Positions 22,447 to 35,195 of a DNA stretch of 64,000 nt are shown piece by piece. The position numbers were made by a program, and so were the translations under genes. The stretch is from the NCBI GenBank assembly GCA_946894095.1, contig OX335653.1:9429001-9493000 (forward strand), given 5' to 3'. Each line of letters begins with the position of its first letter. The stretch's first letter is position 1. The notes under the pieces were generated by a model that saw only the letters and a program-made list of their open reading frames with translations, had not been told where the DNA came from and searched no databases. The stretch comes from Incurvaria masculella. Its lineage: Eukaryota > Arthropoda > Insecta > Lepidoptera > Incurvariidae.

Positions 22447-25400
22447 ATGTCAGTTGATTTAATCGACACCAAGGAGCAATTTCAGCAAGCTATTGAGTAA
22501 GTTGCATTTAACCCTTCGATAACCTCAATCCGTACCTATTAATACTCACCTTGTGATCAAAAACGTCCTTAAACTTATATACGAATTATTTTTTTTGACG
22601 AATACTAAAAGGCATATATCATTTATACAAGTGAAGCTATCGAAAAACCAGAACGTACAGTTAATTTATTTAATTTGAATACTTCCCTCACAAAAATATT
22701 GAATTAACATTTTCTCTAATCCATCATTCATGCTAAGACGTTTTTTTGCGGTAATGCCTGATGAAGATTTATTGATTCTCACTTTTATTCATTAAGGGCC
22801 TGGTACTAGCCAAATCGCAAAGTTAGACGAGGCACCCCAAGTAAACTAACTAAGTCTGACGATTATAAGTGTCATCCTTACAATATATGATTCCTTGTCT
22901 AGGAATCGAATGATTTTCGTTAATGTATGTTTCCTTTTTCTATACAAAATACATTGCGGAAACGGTGTCCATTTCCGAACTTTTTTGACTAAATGTAGAA
23001 ATCTAAAAGCAAATGGATTTTTTTGTTTATGCATATATGCTGTTTTTGCTGATATCTAGAAATCGAATGACTTTCAGATTTCTAATGAGAAAAATCAACT
23101 TTTTTTATTTTTATTATTATTTAAATAAATGATGGAATAAAATAAAAAAAAATTTAACAAAAAAAATAACCGACTTCAAGGAAAAAGCACTAAAAAGTAA
23201 AAAATAATTTTCATTTTTGTAGTTAAGATTTCTGTTATTTTTTGAGTCGGCGTCAGCCGGGCACGCGCTGCGCCAATCAAGAGAACCTAACCTAACCTAA
23301 CCTAACCTAACCTTGGCTGACACCGACTCAAAAAATAACAGAAATCGTAACTACAAAAATGAAAATTATTTTTTACTTTTTAGTGCTTTTTCCTTGAAGT
23401 CGGTTATTTTTTTTGTTAAATTTTTTTTTATTTGTTTATTTTTAGTGAATCTGAAGTACACTTACTAATTTGTACACGTCCTTTCCAATAAAAAAAGAAT
23501 CATCGAAATCGGTTGGCGTTATATTGAGTTATTCGTCCATTTGTCGCGCAATCTTAATACAAATTTAAGACTTTTATGATTTTCTCATGGATATCATTTT
23601 CAGAACTTAACCAAATTAAATTGGGACCACTTGGGAAGCACTAGCTATCATTTAAAAAAATAATTATCAAAATCGGTTCCCCAGGCAAAAGTTATGAGGT
23701 AACAAACATAAAAAAAAAAAAACAAAAAAAACAAAAAAAAAAAAAACATACAGACGAATTGATAACCTCCTCCTTTTTTTGAAGTCGGTTAAAAATATTA
23801 ACAATCCATTATCAGTCTGGAGTTCTATTTGGATTTGCTGAAGCGTTTCACTACATATTTTTACATTTGTTAAAAAGTGCATTTGTATGGCGCGAGTAGT
23901 TGGCTAGTCCTAGCGCCTTAACCAGTCGACGTTTGCTTGGAAGCGGCAAGTTCAAAGCTTTTAACCTCCCCACGTTCCGAAATGCGTATATTGCAGAAAT
24001 CGCAGAGAAAGCGAAACAGCTAATATGTGTGTTCCGAATTGATATCACTGCTCACAACCACAGTCGTATGATATCAAATCGGAATGAATTTGAGCAGACA
24101 TATCTGTCAGAGCCTCACCTAACTACCTCGAAAATGCCTTGTAGGTCTCGAGAGTGGTTATATCAGGCCTAGAATTGTAAAACTAGACTAACAAACGGCG
24201 AGAAGCCTTCTTTATTTCAGAATACAAGTGATCAAAAAAATTCAGATTAATGCGCTTAATGACAGCTGATGACAGCCATTCGACAGCATACATGCTCTCA
24301 ACCGTGCAAGCTTTGCACGATCTGTGTTCACATCCCTTTTGTCAACATAGCGTTCATGGGAACGAATATAAGCAATTCATAACGGTCGTGTATGCGTATA
24401 TTGCTGCAATCTCTGCAACATACGCATTTCTGAAGTGGGGTCTGATACAGCCGCTTTCAAAACGATCTGTAGTCTTATATTATTTACTTTTATTGTGACA
24501 GGTCAAAGAACTTGTCAGTAGTCCACTTTGCAGCAGAATGGGCGGCACAGTGCCCTGCACTCACCGGTGTGCTCAAGGAGCTTGCCAAACTGCCTGAAGT
24601 GCGGGACTCTGCCACTCGTTTCTTTCAATGTGATGCTGAGAAACTATCTGAAATCTCACTAAAGTACAAGGTGAGTTTTTGCATTATTTTCTATGTTTCT
24701 CTATTTAGGTATGAAGGGCTATGAATTTTTATTAATCTAACACTGGTAATATACGCTTGATGAAAGAGGGGTTGGTTGAGGTGGTATGGGTTGAAAGACG
24801 GAAATACCTCCCTTTACTGTCCGCAGTTACTGCTACTGGCCCATTTGTTCTGATGTTGATTTAGCGTTCTTTGACGCAGCCACATATGGAACTGACATAA
24901 AGGGAATCAGTAAGGTAGGACCTGGGCCTACTGATACAGTGTCTGATCCTCTGTTTGCATCTCATCTGCTACGTTGTGGCCAAGTGATTCACTGTGCTAT
25001 TAATCTGTTGGAAAATTATCCCATTGTATTGTGCAATTTTGTCCAGAGCAAGATGACATTCGTCCGTTTCGATACTTTTCATGAATGTCATCGTCCTAAT
25101 TATTATATTACCCATCAGAGCTTTAAGCACTGCTGAGCTGTCGGAGATGAGACGGACACTAAAGCCCGTTTACTTCTCTGAGGGACAAAACGTTGGCCAC
25201 TGGGATAAAACCCATACAATCAAGTGGAATTATTCATCGTCACATAATTACGCATTGGTACAAAAGAAACAAATTATTTGGTGTACCTTTGGTTAACAAT
25301 GAACTCAGGGAAAATATGCCAATATTAGAATTTAACGTCGAAGTGACACGTGACACGGCTGTCTGTTGCCAGTCAAGGAACTTTAGGTACGGACAGCTGT

Positions 25401-28400
25401 GTCACTTTTCCAGTTAAATGGTTATGTTGATTTTTCGTTTTTTCACTTCATTTTTAATTGATCCATTGCCAAGCCATTAGCCAAGAGGCTAATAAGTCAA
25501 TGTGTATGTCTCGTCAGTTACTGATGGAGGTATCATCTCTGGAATCAATATCGCTGTCTATCCAGTCAACTGATGCATTTTACTTAATCTACCTTTAGTA
25601 GTAGTAGTCTTAGCTAGTATTTCAACTTGTTGTTTTCAACGTGTTCAGCTACTCTCTTGTGTGTGTCTTGGACAATAAAAAGATGCCTATTACTGTGTTC
25701 TGAAGTTACGCTAGATAGCTTGTGGCTAGCTAAATAAAAAAAAAACTGGGAATGTTTGATCTATTCCCTGTTTTCTTACGTTTAGATTCTTTTGCTGAGT
25801 GCTTTGATCAAACTCTTGTCATCATCAAATTTTAAATTAGGTATTATGGGTTTGCAAAGCTGATTATCAATGTTTTAAGTACAGATTGGAAAATACAATT
25901 ACGTAAACCACAAGGCATGACTGCATTGCAAATTGCATTTTTTACCATTTCATCATGTGTCCTTTAACATACTGGTAACTATATGTCTTCAAATAATTTG
26001 CAGGTCGATTCTGTGCCCACAGTTATTTTATTCAAAAATGCCATACAAGTGGACAGAATAGACGGGGCGGATGCGGCTCAAATCACTGCTAAAGTCAGAA
26101 GTAAAAGCACAGGAAAAGCTCCTTCAACCACCATCGCACCACCTATTATTTCTCTCGAGGAGAGACTTAAGCAACTAATTAATCGGCACGGGGTGATGCT
26201 ATTCATGAAGGGTGACCGCGTTACTCCGAGATGTGGCTTCAGCAGAACTCTCATTCAGATGCTGAACGAAACAGGGTAAAGTATGAATATAATATATCTC
26301 ATCCTATACTATTTCCTAATATTCATATCTAATATTTTAGCAGACAATGAATTCTTATATATTGGTAAAAGAAGCTTATTTAAATAAGACATTTTGTTTT
26401 GTCTCTTTCTCCTTGTATAACAGTTTATTTTTGACAAGGGTTTCTATCATTTCATAAAATCGAACTATGATAATATCAATAGTATTAACTCATATGTAAC
26501 TCATATAGTCACTGGCGCAACAACCATCATTGAAACAAAGCGAAAAAGTGAAAGGTAATGCAAAAGTTCATAATATAGGATTAGGTCTGTTATAATACAA
26601 CATACAGCCAGTCTTTTGTTAGCTTACTATTTGTTATAGATGTTTCAAAACGAATGGAGATTTTTTTTATTTCATTGCTCCACTACCAACATAATTTAAC
26701 ACATTCTGTAAGGGGTGTTCATGGAGTAAGTTGCTTTGTTTTCTAAGATACTTCGTTTATAGACTTTATGTATGATACTAAGAATAAATTGATGATTTTT
26801 GGAAATCAGTTCTGTATGTATGTATGTATGTTCCTCCATAACTCTTAAACTGATCATCCGAATTCAATGAAAGTTACTACTCGTATATGTAAATACACGG
26901 GACACAGGATAGGCTATATATAATTCAGATCCACTTACATTAAGATGTAGCTGTCATACCGGAAACACGGTAAACCGGAATTCTCCGCGCGGCTCTGCGG
27001 GAGGGCCGCGGCTCTAGGGGGGGAGGCGCTTACTTTTTAATCCGTTTACTTCTTACAAGCCACGAAACGGACTTTTAGATACGGTTTTCATCAATATAAG
27101 GAGCGATCAACGAGCAAGAATAACGTATGCAATTTTTTAACATTTAATACAAACCTTAAGAGAAAGCTGAAAACTATGTAATTGAAAATTGTAGGTGTTA
27201 AAAAGGCCTACAGAAAGTTCTACGATATCATGTAGAGCGATAACTTCGAGCCACTCGCCCGATTTATTTGCGTATTTTATCAACGTATACATACTATGGG
27301 CGCAGTCAGATTCCGGATGGGTTACCGTTTTCGATGTTTAAGATGGCTGTGGTATTCCTCATAAAACTTTGTAAAAGTAAGGAAGGTCGTAGGGTTAATC
27401 CCGCCTTTGTTGGTTTTGTATCAATTTCTATGTAGAAGTGCCAGTGCAGAAAGGGTCTGGCGGCACATGCTTATAAAATTCGCTCCCAAATGTTTACGAA
27501 GCTCTAAGTGGGAATATGTCGATGTTTATCATTAAATCATGCCATATCGGTTCAAATGATTTTGATTAAATTTGGTAGATGGATACATAGTCCTGGACCA
27601 GCCTTTTGGTGGGTTAGTTTTATCCAGGAAATAATTCAGACCGAATTCAATCCAACACGACATTGACCGGAGCGGAGCCGGGTACCGCAGCTAGTAAATA
27701 TATAATACCTAGTCCATTACATAAATAGTAATCCATTCATGAGTTTCATGGTTATCTTCTGGTATCCTTCACCATTGAAATGTGATCTTTTGTCTAAAAG
27801 CTTTAATCACAAGTCAAATATATACAATTATAAATAAAATTATTATGTATAAAACATAACTGTTTACTTTCTGCACTTGGTTGTGTTGTAGAGCTTTGTA
27901 GTTTAATAATTTTAGATTGCATAACATATTGATATTTAATTCTAGTTGTTGAGAAAATTTAAAGTAAACAGTTACCAGTGAGCCTCGGTAGCTCAGTGGC
28001 GCGACGGCTTGCGGCTCGATAAGCCGGGTAAAGTAACTTTGAGCACGGTTGCTTTCTAGATGGGTGAACATTTTCGTCCGTTGCGGCTGGCCATGGATTG
28101 GATTCCGCGTAAAACTATAGGTCCCCTTACTTACTAAGTGGTAGGGTTAATCCCAACCGGGTTGGTACTATTGCATTGAATAAACGATGGTCGAAGTGGT
28201 GATGAAAATTGTCCGTGTTTTCCATCTAGTTCAATATAGCGGAGCTATAAGAAATGTCCTGGCATGACACCTTGTTCCTATGTGGTGTGATAGGCTATCA
28301 TGACGGTCGGATTGGTATTAGCTATCCATGTCCAGTTACATGAAAAAACATTATGAAGATATACAATTTTCCTTTGGTATGATCATAGGTATTGTAAAAT

Positions 28401-29155
28401 AGTAATATAGCTAGACAATATTTATCCTTCACGGAAAAAAATATTATGTTTGGTTGTACAAAGTGTGTAGTGAAATATTGAAACGTGGCACAAGAGACAA
28501 AAGAGAAAATTTAACATGGGTGGGTTGTTGATCATTTAAAGCTGGCTTTTTAATATTCATTTGCCAACTTCCTTTTTTTTCCTATGCGCAAAGTCGTACT
28601 GGGTAGACTTATTTCACCCCCATCAATGAAGGTGTCATCAGGGTTGCTTCGATATGCTGTAGTAACTAGCGGCACATCAAACGTCAACCACGGTGCACTG
28701 ACTGAAAATATTGTAACTGTGTAGTTTTTGTATTTGCGATCAGTTACGTACATACAGTGTTGACATTTAACTTGCCTTGCAGGTTGAACATAACTTCAGC
28801 ACACCGAAGTGATATTTTGAAATTACTGATTCATCCTTCAGTTAAGGTGCAAAATATCTGTAATATGAAACCATTATCCAGCTATACTATTAAAAACAAG
28901 TGTTTGAAACTTAAACACTTAAGTGCTTCTTGAACCAATTGAAGCATCTGAATCAAAATTTCAATATTTTCTTCCAGGGTGGAATATGATACTTTCGACA
29001 TTTTAACAGATGAAGAAGTGCGTCAAGGTTTAAAAGAATACTCAGATTGGCCGACGTACCCCCAGCTTTACGTCAAAGGAGAACTCATTGGCGGACTTGA
29101 CATCATCAAAGAACTTCAACAGTCTGGTGAACTAGAAGCCGCTCTGAAAGGTTAG
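22447..29155 (+). CDS. Glrx3: Glutaredoxin-3 (PICOT), four coding exons
   Basis: Cytosolic monothiol glutaredoxin that binds a [2Fe-2S] cluster with glutathione and, with BolA2, serves cytosolic iron-sulfur trafficking. Exons: 22447-22496, 24502-24670, 26004-26275 and 28978-29155; phases agree (GA/G, complete codon, GG/G) and donors are GTAAGT, GTGAGT and GTAAAG. Product 222 residues: thioredoxin-like domain (about 1-105) with a single Cys34 in EWAAQCPAL, so no dithiol redox centre, as in the family; then one glutaredoxin domain with active site CGFS (150-153), the cis-Pro segment WPTYPQLY and the glutathione-binding GGLDI. One Grx domain matches insects such as Drosophila; human GLRX3 has two. 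Introns carry a TTAGG palindrome, a fold-back MITE, a Helitron-like piece and a SINE. Confidence 0.96.
23141..23432. repeat. Palindrome enclosing TTAGG telomere units
   Basis: Two 118-bp arms (23,141-23,258 and 23,315-23,432) are inverted copies with only about two clear mismatches across their inner 105 or so bases. The 56-nt loop holds six AACCT units (23,284-23,313), the complement of the insect telomere repeat TTAGG. The outer arms carry AACCGACTTCAAGG, related to the GAAGTCGGTT ends at 3,590 and 23,780. It lies in intron 1 of glutaredoxin-3. Confidence 0.9.
23960..24445. mobile_element. Imperfect fold-back MITE in Grx3 intron 1
   Basis: Ends are diverged inverted repeats of about 37 bp: CGAAATGCGTATATTGCAGA near 23,980 against the complement of TGCAACATACGCATTTCTGA near 24,425. 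Interior is non-coding. Exact termini and target duplication are not resolved. Confidence 0.5.
24671..26003 (+). other. Grx3 intron 2
   Basis: AT-rich intron of 1.33 kb with only short chance frames. It contains an imperfect inverted pair GTGACACG...CGTGACACGG / GACAGCTGTGTCAC near 25,345-25,405. No gene or transposon end recognised. Confidence 0.5.
26760..27696 (+). mobile_element. Helitron-like remnant in Grx3 intron 3
   Basis: Contains the phrases ATGTATGTATGTATG, CATAACTCTTAAACTGATCA and GGATAGGCTATATAT, and ends GGAGCCGGGTACCGCAGCTAGT. These resemble the non-autonomous Helitrons common in Lepidoptera, whose 3' ends carry a small hairpin then CTAGT. The boundaries are approximate and no helicase is present. 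Confidence 0.5.
27980..28341 (+). mobile_element. SINE, tRNA-like head, copy 1
   Basis: Opens with CCTCGGTAGCTCAGTGGCG, a tRNA box A-like D arm, followed by TTTCTAGATGGGTGAACA, similar to the conserved 5S rRNA segment GGATGGGTGACC. The shared body has GGTAGGGTTAATCCC, TGAAAATTGTCCGTGTTTTCC and a 3' end ATTAGCTATCCATGTCCAGT. At least six other copies or fragments lie in the window. Confidence 0.7.
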
Positions 29156-29245
29156 GTCATACACAGTATACATGAGGGCTTTGTAACTCCAATGTTGTAT
29201 GAAATTTAAATATTTATGGAAAAATGAATGTCTGCTTGGATACCA

Positions 29246-29251
29246 ATTAAA
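29246..29251 (+). terminator. Candidate poly(A) signal of Grx3
   Basis: ATTAAA about 90 nt after the stop codon, followed by T-rich and GT-containing sequence near 29,275-29,310. Supported by position only. Confidence 0.35.
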
Positions 29252-30042
29252 CTAACATCGGATATTTGATAATATTGTTGTTTTATTTTTTACCATATTA
29301 TTTTCTGTGCAAAGGCTCAAAATCCATTCCCAAAATAGACTCATGATTAATTTTACTAGAGCAAGAACAGATGTACACAGAGCATCACCAAAAACGCCGC
29401 AGTAGGCATTGATATGAATTAAGAAATAAGTATGTGGGTCAAAATCATAGAGTAATTATTTGGTCAAAATCCAATGTCTTATGGTTTTGGTGATGCTGTT
29501 TGATGGAGTTAGTGAGGTGAATTGGTGGGGCCTATTCAGCACCGATAACCTCTACTCAGCCCAACAATTATGGAGATTTATTTGTCAATTTCTCTTAAAA
29601 CGCCGAAATCCTGAACTTCTATATGAAACTAACCTCCAATATTTTGGGGTTATTTTTATTTCCTATCAGCGTTGCAAAATAAACCGAAAAAATCAAAATA
29701 CCAAATTTAAACTATTTCATTCATTGTTGTTTTTGTGTTTGTTGTAGAGACAGCACCATAACCAAATTTAAACTAGTATCTAGTCTAGAGTATGACCGAT
29801 TATATTCTTTAAAAAAAAATAAGACTAACTTTTTATTATTAACAATTATTGCCAGACTAAACCATTTTATGTATGGTTAGTTCGTTGCTGATCTCGTACT
29901 AAGTCATGACAGGTTCAGTCTGAATATGACTACTATTTACTAGGTTTTCAAGCCAGCACTTGGAAATTGTAATTGCTTTGGAACAAAATATTTTTTGTGG
30001 TACAAGATCACATATTTATCTAGTGAATAAGCGTGAAACTTA

Positions 30043-30418
30043 CAGGATCTCTTTAATCTGAAATCCGTAAAATTTACCTCCCCGTTCGGATTCGTGGAGC
30101 GTTCGGATTATAGTACAGATAATTTATAGGGTATTTTTATGAAATAAAACTAATACGTAGTATTTTGAAATTTTAAATGTATATTTATCATAAACATTAC
30201 ATTTATTAAACTTTTTTAAAGAAATCCAATATTATTATATGAGAAAGCCATGATGTAAAAACACAAATAACTGTCGAGATGCATGAGCGAGGCAATAGCA
30301 ACACAAAATGGCGGACAAGTAACAATAACAAGTGAACGTGACACCTACTCGACATTCGGTAAGCAGCTGGCAAGACGCGTTCATATTAGAAGGGTTTCAG
30401 ATTAAAGAGGTCCTGCTG
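30043..30418. mobile_element. Tigger/pogo-like MITE with TA flanks
   Basis: 376 bp with inverted ends: left CAGGATCTCTTTAATCTGAA, right the complement of CAGCAGGACCTCTTTAATCT. Flanked by TA at 30,041-30,042 and 30,419-30,420. The pattern is like pogo/Tigger elements (CAGNNGGACCTC ends, TA target). Non-coding. Confidence 0.7.
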
Positions 30419-30750
30419 TATATGAAATCACTTTTAAAAAATAGAATTTACAAATCAAAAATATAAATGCTTCGTCTTAAGTTAAGTTAAGTACTGCTAT
30501 GCCTTAAGTTGTAATAAATACACATAATTTTGAGAAGTAACGAAATGGTCTGTTAAAATAAAAAAAAATGTCATCAAAATTAATACGTTTGTCAGAACTT
30601 GTTTGATGTAATTTAATGTTGTTTGGTCCTCGACATGCCGGCCACGACATAGACTGATTATGTTTAGAGAGTCATTACCCTATCAATTTCCCATGCTATG
30701 GGCGATAACTGTTTAAATTTTATTTATGTAACTAGGTAGTTTTTTTTTTT

Positions 30751-30975
30751 ATGTGACTGGACATGGATGGCTAATACCACACCTTCTGTCATGGTATTAG
30801 CCCAACACACCACTGCACAACAAAATCAAACTGACCGTCAGATATTAGCCTAACAAACCACATGGTCTGGTGCCATGTCAGACCAGAGATTGAACTGGAT
30901 GGAAAACACGGACAATTTTCATTGCCGCTTTAACAATTGTTCATTTAATGCGATGGTGCCAACCCGGGCGGGATG
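30751..30975 (-). mobile_element. SINE fragment, copy 2
   Basis: Minus-strand copy lacking the tRNA-like head; begins with ACTGGACATGGATGGCTAAT, the complement of the SINE 3' end, and breaks off near GGTGCCAACCCGGGCGG. Confidence 0.65.
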
Positions 30976-30999
30976 TTCATTACTCGGGTTTTTAGATTT

Positions 31000-31280
31000 T
31001 GCATTCTTAAATATTTTTTTGATTTTGTCAGTATTTTTTTCTTAATATACCTTTTAGATTGGAAAATATTGGCTAAAAAGATAGAAAAATTTGCCTTTTT
31101 TTTACTGAAGTATATAGAAATTTACAAAAAAATTCAAAACATATGGACATAGAACAAAGCTTTCTCAAATCTACCATGCACGCATTTCTATGTCTCAAGT
31201 ACATAATTTAAAAAAAACATTAAAATATGACAACTTTTAGGAGTAGGGAACTGTTAGTTAGTAGTAGGGAAAGGGTAAGA
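31000..31280 (+). repeat. Dispersed repeat family F, copy 1
   Basis: Shares GGAAAATATTGGCT and GACAACTTTTAGGAGTAGGGAA with 51,530-51,935 (+) and, inverted, with 59,150-59,460. AT-rich, non-coding, class unknown. Confidence 0.5.
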
Positions 31281-31439
31281 CGATTTCAAAATTGTGCATT
31301 GACAAATGGACAAAAATGCATTTCTTATAATTTTAAAATATTAAATTTTATTATGTAATAAACCCAGCATAGGCATTCAACTTCTCTTGTTCGCTTTCCG
31401 AGTATCCATAATCTGGCTTTATTATTAAGTAACTAGGAA

Positions 31440-31800
31440 GAAATTTGATATAACGTGGTTCAATAAAGAAACGATACAGAAATGGCGGCTGCTACTAGCG
31501 AATCGCATGGTATCTCGCTCCCACTATATCGCTATCTATGCTCGCACAGTGTGGTACCGACTCCAAAACAAATCATCAGCCCAGAGCGCGAAGTTGTGTG
31601 TACAGTCATTACTTATCAAATGTATACACTGGAAAGAGAAGGAATTTCTAAGTCCCTTTTACTCTATGGTTGACGTCAGCATGTCAGAAAGAGATCTCAA
31701 ATTTGTCTCTATTTCCGGTGTATAGATTTCAGACGAAACGACTGTACGTACACACATTGTTCGGCACTGTCTTGTCATTGGTTGAACTAAAAATTCTCAA
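31440..31800 (+). repeat. Dispersed repeat family G, copy 1
   Basis: The phrase ATCTCGCTCCCACTATATCG with its surroundings (short ATG frame GGCTGCTACT) recurs at about 50,755-51,010. The short frames differ between the copies, so I do not call a gene. Confidence 0.5.
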
Positions 31801-32724
31801 AAGTGTAAGAAGATTATTCGGAGTATTTATGGTGATATAATACTTTGAAAAAGAAAAACTATTTCAGCGTTATCACCCACTGCAACATGCCAACGCACGT
31901 GCATCTATGGCGACCTGTGTATGTATATGTGAGAAAAATATCTAAAGGAGGTTAAGCCCCGGTTGAGGTTGATTTTTATTTTTTTTCCTTTCGTGCACTC
32001 GGCCCTAAGCCCCGATTGCACGAAGAGACGGCTGAGTTAATCAATGTTCAAACACGTCACTTTTAGTGAACCGTATGGAGTTCCTTCAATACTGTCCATA
32101 CAAAGTGACGTGTTTAATCGTAAGTTGATGTTGATTTTGATTTTTTGTCCTTTCGTGCATTCGGTCCTTAGTCAGGCATCCGTCACTCCTAAATACCTAC
32201 TGAGATCTTCACCTACGGCGCTCGGGAACCCGAGGTTCCAAATTCAGTCAGGGCCGCCGCGAGCACACGCTCGCACGTCCTCTACGTCCAGTCGATCAGT
32301 CGTTTCGAAAAGCGCACTTTCGCCGTTTTTATTCGTAATAATGTCTAATCATCATAGAGATATAATAACTGTTGCGTGAACGGATGTCATAGTACACGAA
32401 ATAATTTGAAGTTACCTTTCTTTACGCTTCCGAAATATTCTGAAAGGAGAGTTTGTTTTTTTAGTTTAGGTTTATTGATTTTTTGCCTTTATGTAGCTAG
32501 GTATGTGGTATATTGTTATGCCCTCTATTGCCTGCCTATTGAATTGACACGTATTTGACTGGTATCAGCACAGCACTTTTTTTATACATTAGGTAGTATT
32601 TATCCATGTATTACAAGGAAAAACAACATAAATTGGTTACGCCTAGTGAAACAATAATGGGCAATCATTAGTGGCAGCTCCAGGTACTTATTGCCTATTC
32701 TGCTTTGCTGCATGTAGTTGGTTT

Positions 32725-32990
32725 TTAGGGTTCCGTACCCAAAGGGTGAAAACTGTACCCTATTACTAAGTCTCCGTTGTCCGTCCGTATCTCAGGAACC
32801 GTAATAGGTAGGCAGCTGAAATTTTCACAGAGTATGTAATTATTTTGCCGCTAGAACAACAAATAGGTAAAATAAAAAAAATAATAAAAGTTAAAGGGGG
32901 CATACAAAAAAAAAGATTTTTTGTTTGATCTTGTACGATGGTACGGAACCCTTCTTGTGCGAGCCCGACTCGCACTTGGCCGGTTTTTGC
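32725..32990 (+). repeat. GGTTCCGTACC repeat, fullest copy
   Basis: Begins AGGGTTCCGTACCC, contains CTCAGGAACCGTAATAGGTAGG and TGAAATTTTCACAGAGT, and ends CCCGACTCGCACTTGGCCGG. This is a repeat I associate with lepidopteran genomes. Other pieces here: 45,890-45,965 (+), 54,705-54,875 (+), 58,515-58,640 (-) and about 61,310-61,335 (-). Confidence 0.65.
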
Positions 32991-33102
32991 CATACCAGGA
33001 CCTTCCTTTCATGAGCACGGCGATATTGAACTGAATGGAAAACACGGACAATGTTTTATTACCGTTTCGACCACCTTTTTATGAAATGTGATATTATCAA
33101 CT
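32991..33102 (-). mobile_element. SINE fragment, copy 3
   Basis: Central SINE segment (ATACCAGGACCTTCC...ATGGAAAACACGGACAAT) on the minus strand, directly abutting the GGTTCCGTACC repeat. Confidence 0.5.
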
Positions 33103-33648
33103 CGGCCAATAACAACAATAACCCGGACAATACCAAACAATACTGTTTCACGGCGGCAGTGTGTGATAACCCTAGCGCAAGCCGCATCCCAGCGATATGG
33201 GGCGGGTGAGCGACGACGCGTTTCATCTCGCCGCCGCGCCGGCAATGAGCGACGTAATAAATACTTTATAATAAGGACACTTAGGATGAAAATTGAAAAA
33301 TTACTGTCGGGGAGTGCAACTTCTGTGCGTAGCACTATTAGTTATTCTGTGCCTTAGTCTCCATCCATTCATTTGTGCCTGGACCTGTGTTGCCAGACAT
33401 ACTTAGGCTGGAGTCCACAATCTTTGGTTATGGCTAAAATGATTGTTAAAATATGTCTTCTTTCTTCTGATGTCGTAAGACGCAATAAGAAAGAAGACAA
33501 TTTTTTTTATTCTTAATTCAGTGGAAGCGAAACCAATTGACTCATAAAAATTAAAATAATTCGTGGCATATGGAACGGAACAGACGAAAATATATTTAAA
33601 CGAACCCACAGTTTGAATGAACACACCATTGTACGTCAATGGAACACA

Positions 33649-33800
33649 CACCTTTTCCTACCTCTCGAATTAATTATTTTAAGTATTACAAAAATCTTGA
33701 AACATAAATGTCAACTGTAACAATAATATATCGTACCGTCCAAATGACAAGTACCAGGCGCCTTTTCTATATCGTTTCTTTATTGAAATGGCTTGCTTAT
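33649..33800 (+). repeat. Repeat flanking the 2.95-kb TIR element
   Basis: About 150 bp resembling 52,391-52,543 (shared ATTACAAAAATCTT, ACATAAATGT, ATTGAACTGGCTTAT-like end). The similarity stops exactly at the TTAT where the TIR element begins. Confidence 0.55.
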
Positions 33801-35195
33801 GGGCGTTTTTCAAAAAAAGTGTACACGTGACGCACCGGAACTCAATTTTGTGTTGTACAGATATTACTCATGATTCTTATCTCATTCGATGAAATATATT
33901 CTTAGGTTCCTGTAAATGAAAAATATATTACAATAACAAGAAAAACATCGTAAAAAACTTAATTTTTGCGTAACAGCTCAGAGAAACACGCTCCAGTTCG
34001 TCACAAGGAAAAATATTAAATAAAATAAAAAACATCAGTTCTTCTCTTTATTTGGCTTTTGAAACTATTAAATGAACTAAAAAACTCTTTAAATAAATTT
34101 TTTAACATAACGAAATAACTCCATTCATAGCTTAATAAATTATTTTTAATTGAGATAGTCACAATAGGTACTTTTGACCTTAAAACAAAGAAAATATTTC
34201 CTTTCCTGGAGATATTAAGCTTTTACAATTACAAATATCATTAATGTATGCATCATTGCCAACTAAAAAAATCTAAATATGTAGTAATAACTAAATATTT
34301 AATGATTAAACTTAGTTTTAGTCTCTCTAAAAATGTGGGACAGTGACTATCTGGAATTTTGAGTAACTAACTGGAAAATATTAAGCATAGTTTACGCTGT
34401 CTTATTAACACCGATTAATCTTGCAAATTCAGCGAGATAAATAACTTATTATTTGTAGAAAAACATTTATCAAACTTAAGTTCCATACGCAAAATAGATT
34501 TTTTAACAATATTTTCGTGAGTATTTTTTTAATGTTTAGTCTTTTTATAATATTGTTTTCATCGGATAATTACTCTTAACTTATTAACTAAAGTAACTTC
34601 TAACTTATTTATCTTAATTCAAAATAATAATGAGTTAAATGACAATGCGATCACATTAAGAATAGAACGGGCTGTTGCCTAACTTCAATTTAAAAGAGTC
34701 TGACGCCATTTGCTATCACTTATATGGATCGAGATTTGTTCCCAATTTCAGTTTTTAATTTCTTTGTTTTCCTGTGTTATTTTGGGTCAAGCGTCGAAGA
34801 AAATACAACAGTTTCATTGTTTCAGGGGTTAATTTAGATTTTAATATGGTTGCTTATTTTTATTTGTTTTGTTAAGTATGTGATTAACTTTCTAGGTCTT
34901 GGGTCAAACAAATATTGAGTTAAAAACAATTATATTATTTCTGAAATAAATTCTGTAACAATTTTTCGCATAATTATTTGCACTCCATAGTACTGAAGTG
35001 AAGTTATTTTGATAGTTGGAAATCTCTAAATGGCGCTGGTTCCGTCCTATCATTATTGTAATCGTATGAATACGAAATCAAAATAAATTCTATGAATTTA
35101 TCTAGTTTTTTGGTGAAGGGTGTGTTAAATAAAAAAAAAAAACTTATCAACTATATTCAGACTTATTTTATTATTGCAGGTATTAAATTTTGGTA

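Larger units (their letters stand above)
29252..33648. other. Repeat-rich interval without a recognised gene
   Basis: Between Grx3 and the large TIR element. It holds a Tigger-like MITE (30,043-30,418), a family around CCCTATCAATTTCCCATGCT (30,600-30,730; related pieces near 50,990, 59,470 and 61,010), a SINE fragment, two further repeat families (31,000-31,280 and 31,440-31,800) and the PROPER GGTTCCGTACC repeat at 32,725. GC-rich patches at 32,200-32,350 and 33,160-33,250 could be promoters or 5' exons, but no exon could be proven. Confidence 0.5.

Noticed and set aside
31482..31725. Short frame starting MAAATSESHGISLPLYRY, similar to one at 50,779
   Set aside because: Part of a dispersed repeat; the two copies diverge in frame after about 25 codons.
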